Origin: Lepeophtheirus salmonis
Lineage: Eukaryota; Arthropoda; Copepoda; Siphonostomatoida; Caligidae
Length of the DNA stretch: 64,000 nucleotides
Reading direction: 5' to 3'
Assembly: GCF_016086655.4 (NCBI RefSeq)
Contig: NC_052140.2
Coordinates: 10,230,001-10,294,000, forward strand
Shown here: positions 48,627 to 60,640 of the stretch, one piece after another
How positions within the stretch are numbered: the first letter of the stretch is position 1
Layout: each line of letters starts with the position of its first letter
Made by a program: the position numbers and the translations under genes
Notes under the pieces: model-generated
The model's input: the letters and a program-made list of their open reading frames with translations, nothing else
What the model was told of the DNA's origin: nothing
Databases searched by the model: none

Positions 48627-49339
48627 ATGTAAAATTTGTGTTTCATTTAAAAATTGACGGTACTTTTTTGAAAGAATGTACGTCCTGTGTTAATGGAATC
48701 ATTCGGTTATTTTGATAAGAGCTATTACTCATACAATTATGTTTATCTAGGATATCCCAAGGATTTATAGTTTTCAAATGCAGATAAAGTTCTGTGATTT
48801 TTAGTACTAATTTTTTGTATCAAACATTTTCGAATATCGTTAATCGGAGGGAATTATAGAGGCTCTGATCGTTTAAGTATCTGAAGTATTTCGCTGGGCT
48901 ACAATTTATTTTTCTTTAATATGAAAAATAACTTCTGAAATTCAGCAACATAACTTTAAAATTGAAACTTATGAGTCCCTTTACAAATAGAGAACCCCAT
49001 TTTAAAAAATGTCATTTTCAAATGACCATAGATGTTAAAAAAAACGCCCTTGAAGACTGAAACTTTATTTTTTTATTAAAATACAACAAAAGAACAAATT
49101 AACAGATCACCCTAAAATTTGGACACCTTAGTGCAAACACTAAAATAAAATTTAACACGAGTTGACCTTTTTTGTGGCCTTTTGTATGACCTTAAAACTT
49201 TATTTCATCAATTAAAAATGTAATATAAGTATTGTTGTAAGCATAAAAAGGATTTAATGATCACGACATTTGCGAGTTTCTCCTTATTACTTTGAAAGTA
49301 GATTAAAAATCACATTGATGAATCATTTTCGGCCTAGGC
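48627..49339. other. AT-rich spacer
   Basis: No gene recognised. Confidence 0.4.
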
Positions 49340-49760
49340 GAGGTGGTTGGCCGGATTATTTTTTTCCAGAGGGCTTAAAAGATGTTATTGCCTCCGAAAA
49401 GTTGTGCTAAAATTCAATTTTCTCATATCCATGAATAAACATCCTTAATCATAGTAGATCTCAGATAAGTTCTAATAAGTTTGAGCTTAGATAAATATCT
49501 TTCAGGACCTGTTACTATCACAAGATGATTGTCAGAGATTCTCAAAGCAACCCACATGCTGGGGCAAATTTCTGCCTCTTCTTCCCATGCAGGAAGGTCA
49601 AGAGTTCATATGTTTATCATATTCTTTGATGGCAACGGTGGGAAATTCTGAATTTATTTTGCAAGTTCTGTTCCATAAATGTCTGACTAGCTATAATGAT
49701 TCAGAGCAATATGGAGTTCCTGACTCTTCTGTATCAACTTCTTTAAATTTGGGGAAATTG
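49340..49760 (-). pseudogene. hAT transposase C-terminal relic
   Basis: A minus frame reads PSMWVALRISDNHLVIVTGP, ERYLSKLKLIRTYLRSTM and IKDVYSWI. It matches the end of a hAT transposase: LALRILLTLPVTVAS-ERSFSKLKLIKTYLRSTM-Q-RL. Upstream pieces (RDFSLVFASIS, SQELHIAL) are too decayed to align. One frame holds the motif intact, stops follow at once. A different hAT subfamily from the one at 26.6 kb. Confidence 0.65.
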
Positions 49761-50839
49761 AGGCGAACACCAAACTGAAATCCCTCTTCCCAGTGAAAAA
49801 ATCAGAGTATCCACGACAATATTAAAAAATGTGGTTTCTATTTTTTTACAGTGCATCTTGTATTGGCTCATCTAGATACCAAATTGTCTTTTTCTGGTTC
49901 TCCACCACAAAAAAATATTTATGTCTACTATATTTTATAAAATATATATGTAAATATGTGCTGAAAAAGATCTGTTAATGAGACTTGCTTACTTAGTCAG
50001 TTTCCCTCCAAAAATAAAACATAACTATGTCCAAGACCAACGACGCTAGACCCCTAACTTCTTTTTATGTTATCAAACTGTTTGTTGGGATAGATTAGAA
50101 TGTTTGTCATTGAAAAAGTCATTTTAAACAAAGAGATCCATCTATTGTGTCCATCATTGCATTAATGTAAAAACTTTCCAATTGGTAATAAATCAATTGT
50201 TTTTGTTTGCTTCATATTTGTAGGTATCTGTTATTTCTTTTCTTTTTTAAATATACAAATGCATTGCTTTAATGCCCAAACTTCGTGTTTTTGTTGTTGT
50301 CTAGTCTTGAGATAAGTTTGATCTTTACCTTTGATCTATACTCTAGACTAATTTGTCTTCTATTGTGACAGGAAATGTTGAAACTTAACTAATGTTGCTT
50401 ATATATATTATATATTGATATTGAGTTATATGTAATTTGTATTACTATCTTGTTTTCTGTGTAGAGTGTGTTTCAAAATACGCGGACAATTCATTTTCCC
50501 TAATACGTTCAAATCTTATAAAAGGTTGCATTGAAAATCACTGTGGTTGTTCTAGTTGATCAAAAAGAATAATAACAATGAGAAAGGCTTTTTTACGTCG
50601 AAGTAAAAGTTTCCTTAGCTTAGTTACGAGCAAAAATAGAAATAAAACGTGGATGTGTTGCAGTTTTCTTAGCCAATGGGCACAAAGTCAAAGTAAGAAA
50701 CATGTGTAAGTAGAAGGACTCATTTGAAATATGTATCTCTTTCTATTGATGGAGTTTATTTCATGCCTTCAAGCAATGATTAGCTTTAGTAGTATTCATA
50801 CAAATCGGGAGTGTCTTTTAGTCTCAAAATGAAGAGTTA
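49761..50839. other. AT-rich spacer
   Basis: A slightly coding-like patch at 50470-50720 has no motif that I can name. Confidence 0.35.
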
Positions 50840-51210
50840 GTTTTCTTATCCTGAGCTGTTGTCATTGTTATTTAACTCCTCTTCCACTACAACCAATTAT
50901 ATTCAAAATCTAATTGAACATTTGTATGTGATCATGAAAGGCAAATGGATAGTAACTTTGAGGGTTAGTTGCAGAGTTATATCTGGTTGGACTCAGTGTA
51001 GAAATTGAGGATCGATATGTGAGTAATTCTTACATATGTCCTCGTTTATTTCCTTCCTCGGTCCCTGGTTATATCTTTTGTAGCTGATCTAATGAAACGT
51101 CGCAATAGCTAAACTCCTCTCGTCCAAAAATGATTCAAATTGACAGAGTTACCATGTTGATTTTCCCTTTATTTTTTTAACATGCCCAAAATGCGCACAA
51201 TATTCATATG
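50840..51210 (+). repeat. Dispersed repeat R1, long copy
   Basis: TGAGCTGTTGTCATTGTTATTT, GGACTCAGTGTAGAAATTG, AGGATCGATATGTGAGTAAT and GAGTTACCATGTTGATTTTCC. The most complete plus-strand copy in the window. Confidence 0.6.
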
Positions 51211-51774
51211 TAAGGTGCCACCGTGGTTATGCCCTTGTCGTTGTAGCGGTACAAGAGGTTCCAGTTCTTGAACCGTTAGAACCGGAAATGGCAAAGTCGA
51301 ACTGAGGCCGTAATATATTGCTTATCCGTCTCAGTTCTTGTGCTTTTGTTCCTATATAGAATATATAATGAACATAATATATATTTTTTTTCTTAAATTA
51401 GCTTTAAGAAATAAGTCAATTTTCTGAGTTTTTTATCGTGCAATTGCAGCGTTTTCCAATGATTTTTTTTTTTACGTCGCCAGGGTGATACTGTTGACTC
51501 TGAGTTCTTAATAGCTAAGGGATTCTAATGGTTCTGGAATAGTGGATATAGTCATCACACGATATAAATAAAAGAGGAAAGGGGTGAGGTAGATTATGGA
51601 CCCAGGTCCGCGACTAAGCTTGTCGGGGCCTTATAATATGATACTATAATTTTTCTTAAGCCAGGCTTTCTCAAACATTACTAGGTCAAGACACTCTACA
51701 CTAATATATTTTGACAATATTTAATGCATTGTTTGCATAGTTTCATTCAACGACAATCTTTTTTCGCTCGTAAA

Positions 51775-52395
51775 ATGTCTAATTTTGTGCCAACAAACTA
51801 CGATGTGCGGACATCATTGATTTTCTCTTACCAATTGAAGAAAACCCCTTCTCAATCCCATCCAATGCTTATGGAAGCTTATAGTGAGCATGCTCTAAGG
51901 AGAGCATAGTGCTTCAGGTGGTTTGAAAAGTTCAAAAGTCAGAAAAAAGGGAATGCTGTATGTGTTTTGGGACCAGAATGGTGTCATATGGTATAACCAT
52001 TTACAACCCGGTCAAGTCGTTAATGGTGGTCGCTACCAACAATAATTGAACGATTCGGGCCATAATATACGCCAAACTTGCCCAGATATTAAGTCAAGCA
52101 ACACAAGGTAATTTCCCCTGATGACAACACCCCACTGCATCGCTCTATAGCCACCCGCCAGCTTGTTGAATCGTACAACTGGGACCCTCTTCCTAATGTG
52201 GCTTACTCACCAGACCTGGCACCTTCGGATTATCACTTGTTTGCATTGATGGGGCGCGCACTCAATGATTTACACTTTGATTATCACGCTGAAGCCAAAG
52301 ACGATTTTTTTTTTTTTTTTTTGAAAGGTATCTATAAATTCCCTGAAAGTTGGGGAAAATGTCTGGCTAGCGATGGTACATATTTTGAAAATTAA
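51775..52395 (+). pseudogene. Mariner (irritans-like) transposase with deleted core
   Basis: The ATG at 51775 gives MSNFVPTNYDVRTSLIFSYQ, LKKTPSQSHPMLMEAYSEHA and, in frame to 51909, LRRA; the frame then stops, continuing as FRWFEKFKSQKK. About 130-150 codons are lost. The next visible pieces, shifted, are FWDQNGVIWYNHL and then from 52195 YSPDLAPSDYHLFALMGRAL, NDLHFDYHAEAKDD, a T18 run (52305-52322) and LKGIYKFPESWGKCLASDGT with stop at 52393. YSPDLAPSDYHLF carries the third catalytic aspartate. DNA-binding and C-terminal parts survive, the first catalytic region does not. Confidence 0.8.
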
Positions 52396-53330
52396 ATTTG
52401 TAACCATTTTTTCACAATAAACGTTCAAAAAAATTATAAAAAGTTTCCTTTCATAGGTGCATACCTGGTATATTATTTCTCATTATTACCAATTACTGTC
52501 AGAAATTTGATTTGTCGAGAAAATGGACATGTTTAACCTATTATAATGAAATAGTTCAAGATTTCTCCTTATTGAGAAAATAAATGGTTCCACATATCAA
52601 AACAAGAGTGAAACATTAATATTTCATTTCTTCCTACTATAATAACTATAATTAATTATCATCAAAACTTAATAACGAGATACTCTTCAAAAAATGAATA
52701 AAGTAATCGTAAATTGGTGATATTTTGAAGCAGTTGTTCATTTGTCCGACCTGTTATTAACCACATGGCAACTTGTCGTAATATTTGTTATTCCTTTTAA
52801 AAAGGAAAAAAGGTTGTCGTGTGAACCCTCTTAATTGACAATGACGTCTCTATTTTATATAATGATGACGTCATTGATATCACAGTCTAGGTATGAGACG
52901 CTTTTTGATATATCCATATACAAAACTTCATTAATTTTGAATAGATTTGTATCAGTTCTTAATATCGAACTTAAAGTTGATTCCATCCCTTTTATTGGTG
53001 CATAAAAAATGTACCGAATACTAAAGTACCACCAACAATTAATCATTCTTACTTGAACTAAGAGATTTAAATAAATTATACTCGTATAATATTATATTTT
53101 AGGTTGAAAATCCATCCTCTTTTTCCGGGACATGTTTTCTTTTACATTCAGTCCAGTATTTTTTTTTTAATTAATTCATGAAATGTCCGAATTTTTGTAC
53201 TACTAACAATTCCAAATCAAAACTTGCAAAACCATGACAAATTATGAAAAACAGGTATGTTATTTAATCATGAAAAGACAACTCAAAACCAATTTGTGAT
53301 ATGTTTCAATAATATATTAACCTATATTTT
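52396..53330. other. AT-rich spacer
   Basis: No gene recognised. Confidence 0.4.
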
Positions 53331-53720
53331 TTATTCAATATGTTCTCCTTTATAAGCTATAACAGCATCGACACGCCAGCGAACAGATCAGCAGCTCTTG
53401 ACGATGAAAGCCAGGTGCATGGTGGAAGCTTGTATAAAATCCAAATTTGGATTAAAGGTGTGGCAGACATTTTTGTCTAAGACACTACAAACAACAAAGT
53501 CCAGAGGTTTTCATGGCTTGAGAAGGGCCACATATACGCAGACCAAAAGTTAACCGTATTCTGACCATAAATTATGGTTTTTCTTGGCTGTAATTAACTT
53601 TTTGATGTTGTCAGTTGTTTGGATGGATTTGCCAACGGTCTCTGCAGCCTTTTCGGCACTGATACCGGTGCGAAGAAGATTGCACATGTGTTGTCTTTTT
53701 TGCTGTTGCTCTGACATATA
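53331..53720 (-). pseudogene. Mariner (type C) relic with deleted core
   Basis: Minus frame from about 53720: QQQKRQHMCNLLRTGISAEK, AAETVGKSIQTTDNIKKLIT (helix-turn-helix). It then passes directly to the C-terminal part: LKP-KPLDFVVCSVLDKNVC, HTFNPNLDFIQASTMHLAFI, VKSC and RWRVDAVIAYKGEHIE with stop at 53331. Only about 130 codons remain of about 345. A few stops interrupt an otherwise constant frame. Closest relative in the window: 38.59-39.24 kb. Confidence 0.75.
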
Positions 53721-53845
53721 TTGCTACAACTTCAAAATATTTATTATTTACTCTCTTATTTAAGAATTTCTCAGACTTTAAAATTTAAAAATTGGGGGTA
53801 TCCTGTATAAGTCTGCCAGCACGTCATACTTTCCCTTTCAATCTC

Positions 53846-54010
53846 AAAATTGGAGACAGCGACAGAGGAAAGATGAAATTAAATTATCGCAACCTTTTAA
53901 TAATATGGAAATAACTTTGGTACGTCAAGCGAAGGAACACAAAGTGAAGGGAATAATTTTTGGAAGGATGAAGAAAAGATCTCTACATTTTCGAGTTATT
54001 CAGATAAATA
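53846..54010 (+). repeat. Repeat R4, left copy
   Basis: GATGAAATTAAATTATCGCA, CCTTTTAATAATATGGAAAT, GGTACGTCAAGCGAAGGA. The inverted copy is at 58540-58710, so the two face each other across the 54.9-58.4 kb element. Confidence 0.65.
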
Positions 54011-54339
54011 GCACTTCGAAATTAAATAGAAGATAGCATTGTGTGGAAAAAGTTGTGAGTTTGGCTCTTATAGAGTATTCGAAGGAGGGTAGGGGTGAGT
54101 TCTCTCGGAGTCTATCCGTTGACTGAGGGATGAGGCCGGAGGAGATCATATCTGATTATGTAAGGAATTACGACTTGTTCTTATATCTACTACCATGAAT
54201 CATGACAGTAGAATTACTTTCAGGAATACTTTGCATGGGAGTCGAAGTTTGCAAATTCGTAGTAGTGTTTTTCTTCTTGTACATCCATAAACTCGGATAA
54301 GAGTGAATTCAAGGCTTAATTGAAGTATTTTTACACTTA

Positions 54340-54722
54340 GCTTCATCTCTATAATCATGATCCTTATTCAAACTTAGTTATTTGGTATCTAATAGTAAGT
54401 CTTAATATTATATTACATTAATTATTATTTGATTTTGTGATAATTTCATCGATCATAATTGTTAGAATAAGTTTGGAGGCAGGATGATACAATCTAGGAG
54501 CTTTAACGGTATATTTCTACACCTAACAACTAAACAATGATGTTAAATAAGCAATAACTACAAAATAAACATCTCTATTATTAATAATGTAATTTAAATT
54601 AAGTTTCTCATTTGAAAGATATGAACAAATCAAATTTCATCATATTGACGCTTAGTTTATAGTCTATAATTATGTCCCCTGTTCAAACTTAATTATTTGT
54701 TTACTACCTATATCAAGGCTTA
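54340..54722 (+). repeat. Short tandem duplication (~310-bp offset)
   Basis: CTTAGCTTCATCTCTATAAT, then CTTATTCAAACTTAGTTATTTGG at 54340-54400, recurs as CTTAGTTTATAGTCTATAAT, then CTGTTCAAACTTAATTATTTG at 54651-54705. Confidence 0.45.
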
Positions 54723-55399
54723 CTATATAGTATAATTTGCCAGCCTATCTCAACCTTGGGAATGAGTTGGATATGGCACACCTTAAGGTTGTGCATAACT
54801 ATAACTTTGTGGATCCATTAATTGGAGCTCATATTAAGACGATTGGGTCTTTCTGGAGTCATTTCAAGGGTATACCCAGACGTTTAGGAGTAATGAATAC
54901 CTCTAGATAGCTTTTAGTAGAGTCATATACGCAATAAAAAATGGTCAATCCGGAAAAAATTCGTAACTTAACAAGTACATTGTTTTATATAGTTTACAAA
55001 AACCCTGAAAAAATTCAAAATTTCTAAATAGTTTTTGCTGACGTCATCAAAACTTCAAAAATGTTTGTTATTTTTGTAATATTTTGGTATATTTTCAAAT
55101 TTCATTTCAGAGCAGATCTACAAAAACGATTCTGTTTTCAGAATCTAAAAATCTTCTAAATCTTCTTTTCTCATAATTAGTACATTTATCCAAGTTTGAA
55201 GTTCACATCATTAGCATTACTATTTATTAACAGTGTTGTGTTTTGACGAGGTGTGTTAAGACACAAACTATTTATAAAGGAATCCAGAACGACCGAAGAT
55301 AAAAAACGTGGAGGAATAAGACAAGGATGGAATTATAAGATATACGTATTTCAAATACGATTTGAAAAAAGTGAAGGGCATCTATCAAAGTATTATCGA

Positions 55400-58066
55400 T
55401 AGTAACACCCCACCTCTATGAATTCAAAAGTTGCAAAGTTCTGAAGAAGATAAGCAGTATTATCGAGCAGATGATGAATAGATTTGGTTCCGTTTCACGT
55501 ACAGCAATGCATTGGGTGCAATACATCCGTTGTACTGACTCGGTTAAATTAATCATTGCTGTAGGAGGAACTGGTAACTGGCAAAATCATCTAGTGGAAT
55601 TTATTTGCTGCAACAGGTCACATCAACTACGCTAAGAGTGTCAGGCTTCATCTACAAATGATGAGCGACGTTCCATCAACATTTCCCGATTAGCATGAAC
55701 AGCTTTAAAAAAAAGGGATATCATGTTGTCCGACGAAGTGATCGTTTTTGAACAGAATTTGGACCGACCTGTCTATTGAGCAGGTGTTAATTCGTTTGCT
55801 GAAGACACGAGGTGGCCTAATTCGTGGAAAAGGGATGACAGAAAATATTGTGTCGACCTATTGGGTACACGATACATGCTTGCGCTTCGATACACGATGC
55901 AGCGACAGCATTAGCTGGAACACACATAAGACGAGCAACCAACACGCAGAATTGGGGAAAAGCCGTATGAAGTGAGAAAACGTTGATTTGGAGAATATTC
56001 GAGCCAGGATTGAAATTCATGACTCATTAGATGAAAACGAGCATATACTAAAAAGTATCGCAACAGGAGTTACAGCAACAGAAGGAGATGGAATCAATTG
56101 TTAGGACGCAGAAAGTGTTGGTGAAACAATACAACATCAACTATGTAGATGAAATTTCGTATTCATAGTCAAAAATGAAGAAGAAAGATCGGATCGAGAC
56201 ATTGGAGGCACTAGAGGTTCCTGTAAGAATCGACAAGGAGAAAGTGTATGTCGAGCCATTGCTAATATTTTCTAGGCTACTTGTACTGATCGAGAGAGAA
56301 GAGGATTTACGTAGTTATTTCCTGTACGAGCTCACAGCCGTACCTATCTAACTGTTTCAGAATTCGATGATACGCAAATCAAGCAAAGGAAAACTGGGAC
56401 ATGGTTTAAAGAAAGATGTCACAGCGTCCATCTACAAAGTGGATCAATAATTCCATGTTCTTAATGGAGGTACTCTGCTACATTGGTTAAAGTGGTTAAA
56501 AAATTGTTCATATCAGTCAATTTTGGATCAGTACACAAATTATAAGGGGAAAAAGTATGGTCGATCGTGTATAGTTTTTGATGGATATGATATTGGTCCC
56601 TACGTTAAAGATCAGGAACACAAACGAAAAACTGGAAAAATGAGTACCTGTATAAGTTTGGATAAATTGGAAATGATACCAACATTCAACCAGGAAGTAT
56701 TTTTGAAAAACGAGCAGAACAAATCGCAGTTCATATCTTTCCTGTCAAATGAGTTGTGAAGAGAAGGTGTTTCGAAACAGTTTGGGAGATGCATACACTC
56801 AAATCATTTCATCCGCATTAGAGTATACAAAAGACAGCAACCAAGATGTTGTTGTTGTAGCGGCGGCCGACACCGATATTCTAGTGCTGTTGATGTTTCA
56901 TATGAACAGTGGTATGCATCTTTACATGCTTTAAGATGCAAAAGAGGACAAAGAAATGCGGAGAATTGAAGATATGGTAATTTCAACTGTGAATGGCATC
57001 ACAAGCTATATCTTGTCCATTCATGCCTGTTCGGATTGTAATACTACGTCTGCATTATTTGGACAGGGTAAACTTCATTTTGTGTTTTATTAATACATCT
57101 GGGAATTTAAAGATGAACTTTGTTCTACTTACTGGTTTCACATAGTTGACGATGAGACGTCTCGTCGTATTATTTTCAATTTGATATACGTTTGTCTTGT
57201 AATAACAAACAAACATAAAGTGTTTCTGGTAAAAACTAAACACTTTGAGTAACCATTAATAGATTACTTACGCCTAGCATGTAAAATATACTCACATCTA
57301 CTCATAATGTTCAGGGTTTTTGTATTTTTTTATATCAGGGAAAGCAAGTTCCCTGAAAAAGTTTGAGAAACCCCGTGTCTTTCAAAAATTTGCGGAAGTA
57401 TTTGAGGACGAAATATCCACAGCAGAGGAAATAGAAAAAAATGACTTGAATTGTTAATTTTTAGATAAATGAAAATATTACTACCTAAGCAATTGCGCTT
57501 GTGAAAATGTCCTACCTTAGAGAATCCTCAATCAAATTTGAAAATTTGTGTTTAGATTTTATACAAATTATTTATTTTATAGCTATAGTAGAAAAGGAAA
57601 CTGGATGATGCAAGATTTACGTTATCATCAGTTCATGAAGGCAGCAGCGACGTCTAAAACGACAATCAAGCCACAGTCTCTTGCTCCAACCAAAAATGCT
57701 ACAAAGTATCACTTTTTGCAAATCCAACTACAAGTCATTGAATGGAAAACATTGATGGGCGTTGAACTAAGACCACTTGATTGGGGATGGAAACTATCCA
57801 ATAACAACTACACCTCTATCATGGTGGATTTTAGCGCGGCTCCAGATAATATTCTTCGCGGCATACGATGCAATTGTAACGTATCCAAGATAAGCCTTTG
57901 CAGTACCAACGTTTGTAGCTGCAGGTGACGCGGGCTTTCATGTGTTTCCGCTTGTGGTAATTGCAACTGAGTTGAGTGCAAGAATTGTGACCATGAGGAA
58001 TTTTCATTAGACGAAGACAGTGTTAGAAGTAACGAGGAAGCAGATATAAATATCTTTGATGTTTGA
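55400..58066 (+). pseudogene. Relic of a large uncharacterised protein with a PIN/FEN-like motif pair
   Basis: The order along the strand is: RTAMHWVQYIRCTDSVKL (55497), GGTGNWQNHL, FAATGHINYAKSVRLHLQMM (55610), GYHVVRRSDRF, TDLSIEQVLIRLLKTRGGL (55760) with RGKGMTEN, GVTATEGDGINC (56070), VYVEPLLIFSRLLVLIEREE (56250), KKYGRSCIVFDGYDIGP (56550), VVVVAAADTDILVLLM (56850), HACSDCNTTSALFGQG (57020), an intron, KASSLKKFEKP, then RYHQFMKAAATSKTTIKPQS, WGWKLSNNNYTSIM and a cysteine-rich end (IRCNCN, CSTNVCSC, ACGNCN, CKNC) with stop at 58064. I know this arrangement from recurrent uncharacterised arthropod proteins. VFDGY plus ADTDILVLL resembles the acidic motifs of PIN/FEN nucleases; that role is inferred. 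Five or more stops or shifts; inactive. Confidence 0.6.
57068..57338 (+). other. Recognisable intron inside the relic gene
   Basis: Donor GTAAAC follows TTTGGACAGG; acceptor TTTTTTTATATCAG precedes GGAAAGCAAG. Removing it restores the phrase FGQ-GKASSLKKF in frame, phase 1. A second intron probably ends at about 57581 (TTTATTTTATAG), its donor being unclear. Confidence 0.6.
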
Positions 58067-58539
58067 AACCTTTATCGATCAAAAGTTTTCAATTTTTTCC
58101 GTTTTTTTCGAGTAGCAAAATATATAACATATAGTACTTGTATGCCAAATTTCATGGTTATAGCATTTTTGGTACAGTTTTTAACAGGGCTATTGGAGGG
58201 TGGACGATAATTGAAAAAGTGAGTTATGATAAAATTTGACAGAAATACCCACCTTCACTCTAACTGCAAGATTTTTTTTTTTTTGCCCAAAACCGATCAA
58301 AGCGGATATGTTAATTCACGTAGAATTCCACTTCTTTGGGTACCAAATTTTTTAAGTTACGAATTTGTTCCGGGTTGAACCCAAATATGACTATACTATT
58401 TTTTAGACATATTTATGTCTAAAAATTATGAGGAGAAAGTGTTTTAAGGATACTAGTTCTTTTTATAGAAGTCTTGACGACGATATGAGTCAATATCCGA
58501 TATAAGGTTCTTCTATATTTTTCATTTTTTTTTTTTAAT

Positions 58540-58710
58540 TCTCGAATACAATAACTCGAAAAAGTCGCGATCCTTCTCATCATCCGTCAAATATTTTTCA
58601 CTTCGGGCTCCTTCACTTGACGTACCGAAGTTATTTTCTTATTATTAAAAGGTTGTGATAATTTAATTTCATCATTCCTTTGTTTCTATCTCCAATTTGG
58701 AGATAGAATA
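58540..58710 (-). repeat. Repeat R4, right copy (inverted)
   Basis: Reverse-strand partner of 53846-54010. Its outer tip holds the near-perfect palindrome TTCTATCTCCAATTTGGAGA-TAGAA (58684-58708). Confidence 0.65.
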
Positions 58711-59035
58711 AAAATAAATATAAAAAATAATAGTATTTTTTAAAAGCCAATTTGGAACTAAAAAATAACGTGTTTATAATTTTGAACAAAAAGCCCAGGA
58801 CATTTCAGCCCATGTTTTATTAATTTAAAGAATTACATAGACATATATATTAGGTTAAATAAATGTTCTGAACATATCTGAGCTATGTCGGACAATTAAT
58901 ACATTGAATCAGATAAAAAAATAGCTTCAAGTGTGCTTAAAGGTTAAGGAACATAAACTTAAAAAGCATAAACTATAAAAATTAATTTATAGTTTTTAAT
59001 TTTGGAGAATCCAGTTGTGTGTTAAAGAGTTCAAA
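58711..59035. other. AT-rich spacer
   Basis: No gene recognised. Confidence 0.4.
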
Positions 59036-59300
59036 ATGGAAGAAAAAAAAGATAAAGTTCAATACATTCTCAAGTATCGCTACGACTAAGGTGAAAAGGT
59101 ACAAAAAATCATGCTGTTTATGTATATAGTATCTAATGCAAGAGGAAAACGGTTGTTTTAACAATTCTGTTCTCGTAATATGGACGTCGAAAATGTAGAT
59201 AAAATAATGGAAATTGTCGAGTATGACCGGCATGTGAGCAATGGATGCTCAGGGCCTAAAAATTAGCCAGAAACCCGTTTGGAATCAATAAAATCGGATA
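59036..59300 (+). pseudogene. Mariner N-terminal relic (DNA-binding part)
   Basis: ATG at 59036 opens MEEKKDKVQYILKYRYD, a stop, then GEKVQKIMLFMYIVSNARGK and, after another stop, QFCSRNMDVENVDKIMEIVE with YDRHVS. This follows a mariner start (KVQYILKYHYDKGE..A..IC.VYG....ATAKRWFQRFRSGNFDV..ENVDKIMEIVE-DRHVS). The segment between RW and NVDKIMEIVE is shortened and the whole catalytic domain is missing. Confidence 0.65.
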
Positions 59301-60235
59301 ATCTTAACTATGTTAACTTTATTGTCAAGAAACCACGTTAAGAACATCTCTCTTTTTGTAATATTTCATAAAATTAAGATTATAGTATTATATAATTATA
59401 TACAAGTCTTCCCGCGAGAATAAATAATTTCAAGGAATTTATTCTATGCGTACAACCCCTATAAATTCTAGTAGATAAAACTTTCTATCTACACACTCGC
59501 ATATAAAAAATTTCAACTAATTTTTCAACCTTAATTAAATGACTCCATAGATCATTGATTAAATCTATATGTATTTTTCGTCAATTGCATTAATTAAGTA
59601 TGTTATATACTATAAGAAAATAAACCACCTTCAAAAATATACTAAAAAAGATTATAATTTATTGCATTTAATGAGCCTTAGACAAAGTAAAAAAGTTGAT
59701 GGTCAGCAAAAATCAAGGGAAAAAACACACGTTAACAGTAAAGTTTTTTTAATATTAATAGACTTGCAAATAAATAAATATTAAGATAAACCTTTTTATG
59801 ATTAGAATAAAAAGTTAATTGCATTATGTGTATTAAATATAGGTTTGCAAATAAAACGTAGAAATGGTGCACGGTGAGCCAAAATATATAGGGTCATGCT
59901 TTAAAACGTTTCCCTTTCTATTTTTAAGAAAAAGTCAATATAAACAGGGCCAATCCAATGATTTTTCTTTCTGAGGGGGGTCATTTTTTTCTTAAAAACT
60001 TATTGATATTTCTCGATCATCGTTTTTCTTTCCTCTCATGTTTTTAAAAATGGTCCAGTCTTTATTTTTAACAGACTGTATAAATACAAGGCTGGGCAGC
60101 AAATCATTGACTGTTATATAATGTTAATTTTCTCATTCATATAAAAGGATTTAGTCTTATTTTTGACATTCTGGTTGAACCATACCTTGTACATAAACAA
60201 ACTAAAAAAAGGGTTCGTCATAATTTGTGAGCAAA
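59301..60235. other. AT-rich spacer
   Basis: A 71-codon frame (59569-59784) is made of AT-rich codons and has no recognised motif. Confidence 0.4.
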
Positions 60236-60640
60236 AAGTCAAAGTGGTAGCACATCTCAAATATCCTAGATACTGAAGTGTTGATGTAGCGAGGATTATT
60301 GAAATTGCCAAGTGCTCTAGGAGGAGCCTAGCTTTTAAAGTGGCCAAGATGAGGATTAATGGAGAAAACCTCTGCAGATAGCCGGGGTTTCTATCCAGCT
60401 AGGAGGAATAGATCGTGTAGGAGACCCCAAATCAATAATTTGCCCAGCCAACGACTTTTCCATGGCTGCTTGAACCATCAGAAGGGTTGTGAAGGGAGAT
60501 TTCGGATTGTCTTCTTCGACGAGGATCCTACACCACCTTCAGTTGAAGTCAAGAAGGCCAGAAGCCTCAAGAGCCCACGTTTTTCTCCTAAACTCTGTAA
60601 CTATGTATCCATATTTAATTTTTTTGTTAGTTATCTCAAA
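60236..60640 (+). pseudogene. Mariner N-terminal relic, frameshifted
   Basis: The plus strand gives KVVAHLKYPRY, SVDVARIIEIAKCSRRSLAF and KVAKMRINGENLCR (helix-turn-helix). After frame changes come IRRVVKGDFGLSSSTRI and RRPEASRAHVFL, the region that in mariners precedes the first catalytic aspartate (IRRVVKEDLGLKS..RTP..L). Related to the fragment at 31.93-32.12 kb. No catalytic part. Confidence 0.5.

Larger units (their letters stand above)
54942..58383. mobile_element. TIR-bounded element carrying an uncharacterised spliced gene
   Basis: The left tip TGGTCAATCCGGAAAAAATT...CGTAACTTAA (54942-54971) matches the inverted right tip TGGGTTCAACCCGGAACAAA...CGTAACTTAA (58352-58383), with few differences over about 30 bases. 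Outside both, AGTCATAT strings recur, so the repeat may extend some bases further. The 3.44-kb unit contains one long relic gene on the plus strand. I cannot see a clear target duplication. The layout (short inverted tips, one large gene) is that of a DNA transposon not described to me. Confidence 0.6.

Noticed and set aside
51520..51720. Possible hAT-type MITE end (CCAGGCTTTCTCAAACATTA).
   Set aside because: Only one weak end, with no partner or target duplication.
56804..56986. Minus-strand frame over 56.8-57.0 kb.
   Set aside because: Shadow of the plus-strand relic (VVVVAAADTDILVLL) in the complementary frame.
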